Positions 13,403 through 17,820 of a stretch of 17,820 bases of DNA are shown here, in pieces. Source of the DNA: an uncultured Flavobacteriales bacterium (GTDB lineage: Bacteria > Bacteroidota > Bacteroidia > Flavobacteriales_D > Crocinitomicaceae); assembly GCA_903899795.1 (NCBI GenBank), contig CAIUKX010000584.1:1-17820 (forward strand), given 5' to 3'. The notes beneath the pieces are model-generated. The model did not search any database, was not told the origin of the DNA, and saw only the letters and a list, made by a program, of their open reading frames with translations. A program made the translations under genes and the position numbers. Position 1 is the first letter of the stretch; each line of letters opens with the position of its first letter.

Positions 13403-14743
13403 TTATTTATTCGAAATCAGATGTAAAAATCCATGTCCTTTAAACACCTTTCCACCGTTCTTACCGACAGCATCATAGATGTAATAATATACTCCGTCAT
13501 CAGCCGGTTTGTTATTATATTTACCATCCCATTTCGTATTGGGACCTGAACCTGTAAACATGACTTCTCCCCATCGATTGGTAATCGTCATATTTATATT
13601 CGACATATTGGTGTATTTCAGCTGGAAAAAATCGTTTACTGAATCTCCGTTCGGTGTGAATACATTGGTTTCTTCGATTGTAGGATCAATAACTGTAATA
13701 GTTACATAATTGGTGTCGCTGCAAGTCCCGAGAAAAGCAACCAATTGAACTGTATAGGTTCCGGCTGTCGGATAATAAGAAGTCTGACTAGACAAATCAT
13801 TTGATGCTGCTGTAAGAGAATTACCGAAATTCCACGAGTAATTTGTAGCATTCTGGCTGACATTCTGAAAAGTAAAAGTAGCTGGAGTTACATCAACTAA
13901 TGTGTCTGGAATAAATAATGCTGAAGGTCCCTGAATTGCAAAACTTCCTGCTTTCAGAAAAACACCTGAATCAAAAAATACATCAGCAACATTTGCGATG
14001 CATAATTTAATATGATATAGCTGTCCGCACTGGATAATATGTTTTGCGGTTAATTGAACTGTTGAGCCATCGTATTGGATCGAATTACCATAGGCGGAAC
14101 CCGTTTGATTATCTATAAAATATTGTGCATTTGTTGTCGGATTCACATTGTTGATTGTCACAGCATCCGTAGAAGTTGATGTGGTTGGTAAAACCGCTAG
14201 ATTCACACCGTTGTTTGAATAGGGTCCGACTATTCCTGGTCCGGAAAGAAAAAATCCGAATGCATCATTGTAATTGGAAGGCGAAAATTCTGGATATTCT
14301 TCAGAGGCAAAAAGATATGAAAAACTTACGGAGTCCCCCGTAGCCACAAAGTCAAATTCCAAAACAACGCCGTTGGTTGTTGAACTGGTAGCAACAGAAG
14401 TTAAATCAGGGTCAGTTATTATTGAGGTTCCTGTACTATCTGAAGAAGCACTGGAATTATTAGGGCCGACGGCTACTGAACCTGCTCCAGTGGTTAATAA
14501 AACTCCACTGGTAATTGGGAAAGAGGAGCCTGTGGAACCAAATTGAGTTACATTTGTTTGAGGTATTCCAGCGCTCGTGGTTGAACCATTGTATTTAATA
14601 TTCAAGGCATTGACACCTGAACCTAGTAAGATGTTTTGAACTAACTGTGCAGGAGTCAATGTGTTAGTTACCGAAATTTGGGCGGAGAGTCCCAACGATA
14701 GGAAAAACGAAGTTCCCGAAAGAATAAGGATTTTTTTTAGCAT
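13403..14743 (-). CDS. Choice-of-anchor L / PKD / T9SS type B sorting protein
   Basis: From the ATG at 14743 this is a 446-residue secreted protein. A signal peptide covers 1-21 (KKILILSGTSFFLSLGLSA, then Q). A choice-of-anchor L domain spans about 25-275, with the family hallmark FASEEYPEF (145-153). A PKD-like domain covers about 280-353 (TYTVQLVAF). The gliding motility-associated C-terminal domain (type B sorting) runs from about 358 to 446, with NVFTPNGDSVNDFF, NRWGEVMFTG and KWDGKYNNKPADDGVYYY. Such proteins are carried out by the T9SS and held at the surface or released; many act in adhesion or gliding, but no catalytic motif is visible. The frame opens 14 codons earlier (14785), but those residues precede the signal peptide, so I start at 14743. 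Its own terminator follows. Confidence 0.92.
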   Translation of the reverse strand: MLKKILILSGTSFFLSLGLSAQISVTNTLTPAQLVQNILLGSGVNALNIKYNGSTTSAGIPQTNVTQFGSTGSSFPITSGVLLTTGAGSVAVGPNNSSASSDSTGTSIITDPDLTSVATSSTTNGVVLEFDFVATGDSVSFSYLFASEEYPEFSPSNYNDAFGFFLSGPGIVGPYSNNGVNLAVLPTTSTSTDAVTINNVNPTTNAQYFIDNQTGSAYGNSIQYDGSTVQLTAKHIIQCGQLYHIKLCIANVADVFFDSGVFLKAGSFAIQGPSALFIPDTLVDVTPATFTFQNVSQNATNYSWNFGNSLTAASNDLSSQTSYYPTAGTYTVQLVAFLGTCSDTNYVTITVIDPTIEETNVFTPNGDSVNDFFQLKYTNMSNINMTITNRWGEVMFTGSGPNTKWDGKYNNKPADDGVYYYIYDAVGKNGGKVFKGHGFLHLISNK

Positions 14744-14929
14744 AACTTTTATAATTTTAGCATTAGTATGGACGTAGGATGTCAAATAAAGGTTGCAAAA
14801 TTTAAAAAATAAGTTAAACTATCCATTTTTGTTAAAAAAAGTTAGATGATTCATCTGCAAATCGGATTGAATCAGAATTAACAAATCTGCAATCAATAGT
14901 ATGGGAATTTGAAATCAGTAATATCTAGC

Positions 14930-15040
14930 AGTAGCATAGTTAATCTTCCAATTTGTTTTATTCCAATCGGCAATCTGTATTTTGTAATTTGCGCTGTGAA
15001 AGTAGCAATAGAGTTAATCTGAAATTTGTAATCTTCCAAT
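14930..15040. repeat. Direct word repeats upstream of purL
   Basis: AGTAGCATAGTTAATCT (14930-14946) recurs as AGTAGCAATAGAGTTAATCT (15001-15020). TAATCTTCCAAT occurs exactly at 14941-14952 and 15029-15040, 88 bp apart. The second block reorders the same words, as expected from repeated partial duplication. The downstream copy is 14 bp from the purL -7 box. Confidence 0.5.
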
Positions 15041-15053
15041 CAAATATTATAAT

Positions 15054-15061
15054 TACTTTTG
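15054..15061 (+). promoter_or_regulatory. purL promoter -7 box
   Basis: TACTTTTG matches TAnnTTTG exactly. Transcription would begin near 15067, leaving a leader of about 13 nt before the ATG at 15080. The nearest TTTG upstream (15025-15028) is 25 nt away, longer than usual. The TTG at 15059-15061 that could open the frame earlier lies inside this box, which argues against it as a start codon. Confidence 0.5.
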
Positions 15062-15079
15062 CTTCACATTATAGATTTT

Positions 15080-17317
15080 ATGGAAAGCACTTTGAATCAA
15101 GAAGCAACTTTGGAACAAGCGGTAGAGCTTGGGTTACGTCCCGATGAATTTGAAATGATTAAAGGGATTTTAGGTCGTACACCTAATTTTACTGAAACAA
15201 GCGTCTACTCGGTAATGTGGTCAGAACATTGCTCTTATAAGAATTCTATTTTTTGGTTGAAACAATTACCGAAAGATGGTCCTCATTTATTGGTTAAAGC
15301 CGGTGAGGAAAATGCCGGAATGGTAGATATAGGTGGGGGATTAGGATGTGTTTTCAAAATTGAATCACACAATCATCCAAGTGCTTTGGAACCATATCAG
15401 GGAGCTGCTACAGGAGTAGGAGGAATCAATCGTGATATTTTTACAATGGGAGCCAGACCGGTTGCTCAGTTAAATTCACTTCGTTTTGGAAACATTGAAC
15501 TGGATCGTACTAAGTGGTTGGTCAAAGGTGTAGTGAAAGGAATCGGTGATTACGGAAATGCATTTGGTATTCCGATTGTGGGTGGAGAAGTGTTTTTTGA
15601 TGATTCCTATAATACAAATCCATTGGTGAATGCATTTTCAGCAGGTGTCATGGATACAAAAAAGATAATTTCTGCGAAAGCGAAAGGTCCGGGTAATCCA
15701 GTTTTTATAGTTGGTTCTGCCACAGGTAAAGATGGAATTGCTGGAGCAGCTTTTGCTTCTAAAGATATGACCGAAGAGTCAGCTGATGATTTACCATCTG
15801 TTCAGGTTGGTGATCCGTTTATGGAAAAATTATTGTTGGAAGCAACGATGGAATTACTGAAAACCGATGCCGTTGTTGGTATGCAGGACATGGGGGCTGC
15901 AGGGATTACCTGTTCAACTTGTGAAATGAGTTCTGGTGGAAATGTGGGGATGGACATCCAATTGGATAAAGTACCAACTCGTCAGGAAAATATGTTACCG
16001 TATGAAATTCTTTTATCGGAATCACAAGAACGTATGTTATGCGTTGTGAAAAAAGGAGAAGAACAAATTGTAAAAGATATTTTTGAAAAATGGGATCTTC
16101 ATGCAGCTGAAATAGGTGTAGTGACGGATTCTGGTCGAGTTCGTTATTTCATGCACGGCGAAATGGTTGGAGATGTTCCTGCTGAATCGTTGGTATTGGG
16201 TGGTGGAGCTCCTCAGTATCAACGTGAATACACAGAACCGGCTTATTTTCAAGAATATAAAAAATTCAAAATTGAAGATGTTCAACAACCGGATGATTTA
16301 AAAGAAGTTGCTTTCTTCTTGCTGCAACATCCGAATATTGCTTCTAAACGTTGGGTATACGAGCAGTATGATTCGATGGTTGGGACAAAAACAATGACAA
16401 CGAATCGTCCATCAGATGCAGGAGTTGTAAATGTAAAAGGAACGAATAAAGCGTTAGCAATGACTGTGGATTGTAATTCAAGATATGTCAATGCCGATCC
16501 TGAAGTTGGAACGATGATCGCTGTTTCTGAAGCCGCTCGTAACATCGTTTGTTCGGGAGGTGTTCCAAGTGCAATTACGAACTGTTTGAATTTTGGAAAT
16601 CCATACAATCCTGAATCATACTGGCAATTTGTTGGAGCAATCAAAGGAATGTCAAAAGCCTGTTTGAAATTTGAAACTCCGGTAACAGGAGGAAATGTTT
16701 CTTTCTATAATCAAACTTCTGCGAATGGAGTTGAAACTCCTGTATTTCCTACTCCGACAATCGGGATGATAGGAATTTTGGAAGATAAATCGAAAGTAAT
16801 GTCTCTTGATTTCAAGCAAAAAGGAGATTTGATTTTTGTTGTAGGAGATTCATACGATGATATTTCATCTTCAGAATATTTGGCATCGTACCACAAAGTG
16901 AAAGCATCGCCAGCTCCATACTTCGATTTGGAGAAAGAATACATGGTTCAGCATACAATCAAAGGATTGATCCAGAATGAATTAATCAATGCTGCTCATG
17001 ACGTTTCGGACGGAGGGTTGTTTATTACTTTAGCAGAAATGGCAATGCCGCGTGAGTTAGGATTTGACATCGTTACAGATGCTGAAATTCGTGAAGATGC
17101 ATTTTTATTCGGTGAAGGTCAAGGAAGAGTATTGGTGACAGTGAGCGAAGATACAGAAGAAGAATTTATCGAATTCATGATGGAATCAAACGTTAATTTC
17201 ACACTTTTAGGTCACGTGACCAAAGGTAAATTAATGGTAGATGATGAGCATTTTGGTTTCATAGCGGAAGCAAAAGAATTATACAATAACGCTTTAGGAA
17301 AGAAATTAGAAGCATAG
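15080..17317 (+). CDS. purL: Phosphoribosylformylglycinamidine synthase II (small PurL)
   Basis: PurL converts FGAR to FGAM with ATP and glutamine-derived ammonia, the fourth step of purine synthesis. At 745 residues from the ATG at 15080 it is the small type, which has no fused glutaminase and works with separate PurS and PurQ. Active-site motifs are SEHCSYKNS (H50) and ESHNHPS (H97), with later landmarks GGEVFFDDSYNTNP, GDPFMEKLLLEA, LSESQERML and the second-half HDVSDGG. The frame extends to a TTG at 15059, but that codon is part of the promoter box, and residues from MESTLNQEATLEQA are a normal N-terminus. No purS, purQ or other pur gene is in the window. A hairpin lies just after the stop. 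Confidence 0.95.
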   Translation: MESTLNQEATLEQAVELGLRPDEFEMIKGILGRTPNFTETSVYSVMWSEHCSYKNSIFWLKQLPKDGPHLLVKAGEENAGMVDIGGGLGCVFKIESHNHPSALEPYQGAATGVGGINRDIFTMGARPVAQLNSLRFGNIELDRTKWLVKGVVKGIGDYGNAFGIPIVGGEVFFDDSYNTNPLVNAFSAGVMDTKKIISAKAKGPGNPVFIVGSATGKDGIAGAAFASKDMTEESADDLPSVQVGDPFMEKLLLEATMELLKTDAVVGMQDMGAAGITCSTCEMSSGGNVGMDIQLDKVPTRQENMLPYEILLSESQERMLCVVKKGEEQIVKDIFEKWDLHAAEIGVVTDSGRVRYFMHGEMVGDVPAESLVLGGGAPQYQREYTEPAYFQEYKKFKIEDVQQPDDLKEVAFFLLQHPNIASKRWVYEQYDSMVGTKTMTTNRPSDAGVVNVKGTNKALAMTVDCNSRYVNADPEVGTMIAVSEAARNIVCSGGVPSAITNCLNFGNPYNPESYWQFVGAIKGMSKACLKFETPVTGGNVSFYNQTSANGVETPVFPTPTIGMIGILEDKSKVMSLDFKQKGDLIFVVGDSYDDISSSEYLASYHKVKASPAPYFDLEKEYMVQHTIKGLIQNELINAAHDVSDGGLFITLAEMAMPRELGFDIVTDAEIREDAFLFGEGQGRVLVTVSEDTEEEFIEFMMESNVNFTLLGHVTKGKLMVDDEHFGFIAEAKELYNNALGKKLEA

Positions 17318-17319
17318 TG

Positions 17320-17392
17320 TTAATGTTGGATTTTGGATGTTTGATTCAATCTAGAACCAATCCAAAATTAAACATCAAACATTAAACATTAA
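17320..17392 (+). repeat. Long imperfect hairpin between purL and the DUF4290 gene
   Basis: Arms 17320-17346 and 17366-17392 are inverted copies, 22 of 27 positions identical; two of the five differences would be G-U pairs in RNA. The loop is 19 nt. It begins 2 bp after the purL stop and ends 6 bp before the DUF4290 ATG. No T run follows, so it is not a classical terminator. The arms are chains of ATGTTTGAT / TTAATGTT words. Confidence 0.6.
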
Positions 17393-17398
17393 AATGAT

Positions 17399-17820
17399 AT
17401 GGAATATAATACAACACGCCAGAAATTGATGTTGCCCGAATACGGGAGAAACGTTCAGAACATGATCAATCATGCGATGACCATCGAGGATCGGGTAGAG
17501 AGAAATCGTGCAGCTCAGGCTATCATTGAGGTTATGGGACAATTGAATCCTCACTTACGTGATGTGGACGATTACAGGCATAAATTATGGACACATCTTT
17601 TTGTAATGTCTGATTTCAAATTGGATGCAGATTCACCCTATGAACTTCCTAAACCGGAGCAGTTGGCCAGTAAACCTGAAAGGGTAGATTATCCAAGCAG
17701 TAGAATAAAGTACGGTCACTATGGTAAGTATACCCAAAAAATATTGGAAGAATCTGCTGCTATCAAGGATGAAGGTGAAAAGAAATATTTGACAAAGACC
17801 ATGGCAAATTTCATGAAAAA
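17399..17820 (+). CDS. DUF4290 family protein (C-terminus cut by window edge)
   Basis: I translated this by hand from the ATG at 17399 to the window end: 140 complete codons without a stop. It starts MEYNTTRQKLMLPEYGRNVQ and continues through AMTIEDRVERNRAAQAIIEV, a region with HLRDVDDYRHKLWTHLFVMS, then YPSSRIKYGHYGKYTQKI. This matches my memory of DUF4290, a Bacteroidota-specific family of about 200 residues and unknown function that I recall as lying near murA in many genomes. Charged, helical and soluble-looking, with no signal peptide. The ATG at 17394 is out of frame. It is in the same direction as purL, 81 bp after its stop, with the hairpin at 17320-17392 in between, so co-transcription is possible but may be attenuated. 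Confidence 0.8.
   Translation, partial: MEYNTTRQKLMLPEYGRNVQNMINHAMTIEDRVERNRAAQAIIEVMGQLNPHLRDVDDYRHKLWTHLFVMSDFKLDADSPYELPKPEQLASKPERVDYPSSRIKYGHYGKYTQKILEESAAIKDEGEKKYLTKTMANFMK

Larger units (their letters stand above)
14744..15079. other. 336-bp divergent spacer between the type B cargo gene and purL
   Basis: No gene is supported here. It must hold the promoters of both flanking genes. It is AT-rich and made largely of recurring short words (AATCTGC, AATCTTCCAAT, AATTTG), including the direct repeats at 14930-15040. On the purL side a clear -7 box is at 15054-15061. On the minus side I see no exact TAnnTTTG; TTTATTTG and TAACTTTT have one mismatch each. I see no purine riboswitch fold, tRNA or small ORF with a convincing composition. 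Confidence 0.6.

Noticed and set aside
14274..14546. Plus-strand ORF of 90 codons, rich in Glu, Val and Pro
   Set aside because: It is a shadow of the Ser/Thr-rich choice-of-anchor L domain on the other strand; its odd composition follows from that.
14744..14785. Upstream ATG for the choice-of-anchor L protein
   Set aside because: It would put 14 polar residues ahead of a complete signal peptide that starts at the ATG at 14743.
15059..15079. TTG start giving purL seven more residues (LHIIDF extension)
   Set aside because: The TTG is the last three bases of an exact TAnnTTTG promoter box, so it would not be transcribed; the ATG at 15080 gives a normal PurL N-terminus.
14744..15079. Purine riboswitch ahead of purL
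   Set aside because: I see no paired stems with the conserved loop bases of purine aptamers, and the leader after the -7 box is only about 13 nt.
1..17820. A defence, phage, CRISPR or other mobile-element system
   Set aside because: Every sizeable frame is accounted for by housekeeping or envelope genes; no recombinase, nuclease, reverse transcriptase, spacer array or terminal repeat pair around cargo genes is visible.

Overview
The window looks like a chromosomal segment of a low-GC Bacteroidota bacterium, most likely order Flavobacteriales. I lean towards Crocinitomicaceae/Fluviicola-like, which is inference. Three things support this: two secreted proteins with type IX secretion (T9SS) C-terminal sorting domains (one type A, one type B), an LpxC-FabZ fusion, and promoter boxes matching the Bacteroidota consensus TAnnTTTG. 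I found no tRNA, rRNA, CRISPR array, transposase, phage gene or recognisable defence system. The window reads as ordinary core genome with some unusual intergenic repeats.

Layout. Everything from 1 to 14743 is on the minus strand. A T9SS type A cargo protein runs off the left edge (1-2101). An ABC-2 permease and its ATPase form an overlapping NatAB-like exporter pair (2212-4459). An RNA uracil methyltransferase (rlmD) and an Rrf2 regulator follow. Upstream of these lies the lipid A operon lpxD - lpxC/fabZ - lpxA (9782 down to 6559), with 1-bp spacing and a 20-bp overlap. A membrane-anchored protein with two DUF4258-like units and thioredoxin (trxA) come next, separated by a strong intrinsic terminator inside a large inverted repeat. 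A four-gene coupled operon spans 13264 down to 11253: TerC family protein, an orphan 198-aa protein, a DUF493 protein, and a membrane-anchored protein with a C-terminal domain like a sorting domain. A choice-of-anchor L/PKD/type B sorting protein (13403-14743) has its own terminator. A 336-bp divergent spacer then leads to plus-strand purL (small type) and a DUF4290 gene cut by the right edge.

How the genes work together. The lpx genes supply the first, second and third acyl-transfer/deacetylation steps of lipid A synthesis plus the FabZ dehydratase, which shares the 3-hydroxyacyl-ACP pool. The two T9SS cargo proteins, the lipid A genes and the ABC exporter are all cell-envelope functions. 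PurL serves purine synthesis and trxA serves thiol redox. The most interesting material is not a new enzyme system. It is a set of intergenic inverted repeats (4471-4646, 10626-10740, 17320-17392), an RlmD homologue with no N-terminal Fe-S cysteines, the coupled terC operon with two poorly understood partners, and an internally duplicated DUF4258-like protein.

Start codons were revised from the longest ORF for five genes (ABC ATPase, DUF4258-like, choice-of-anchor L, purL, DUF4290). The reasons are in the entries.
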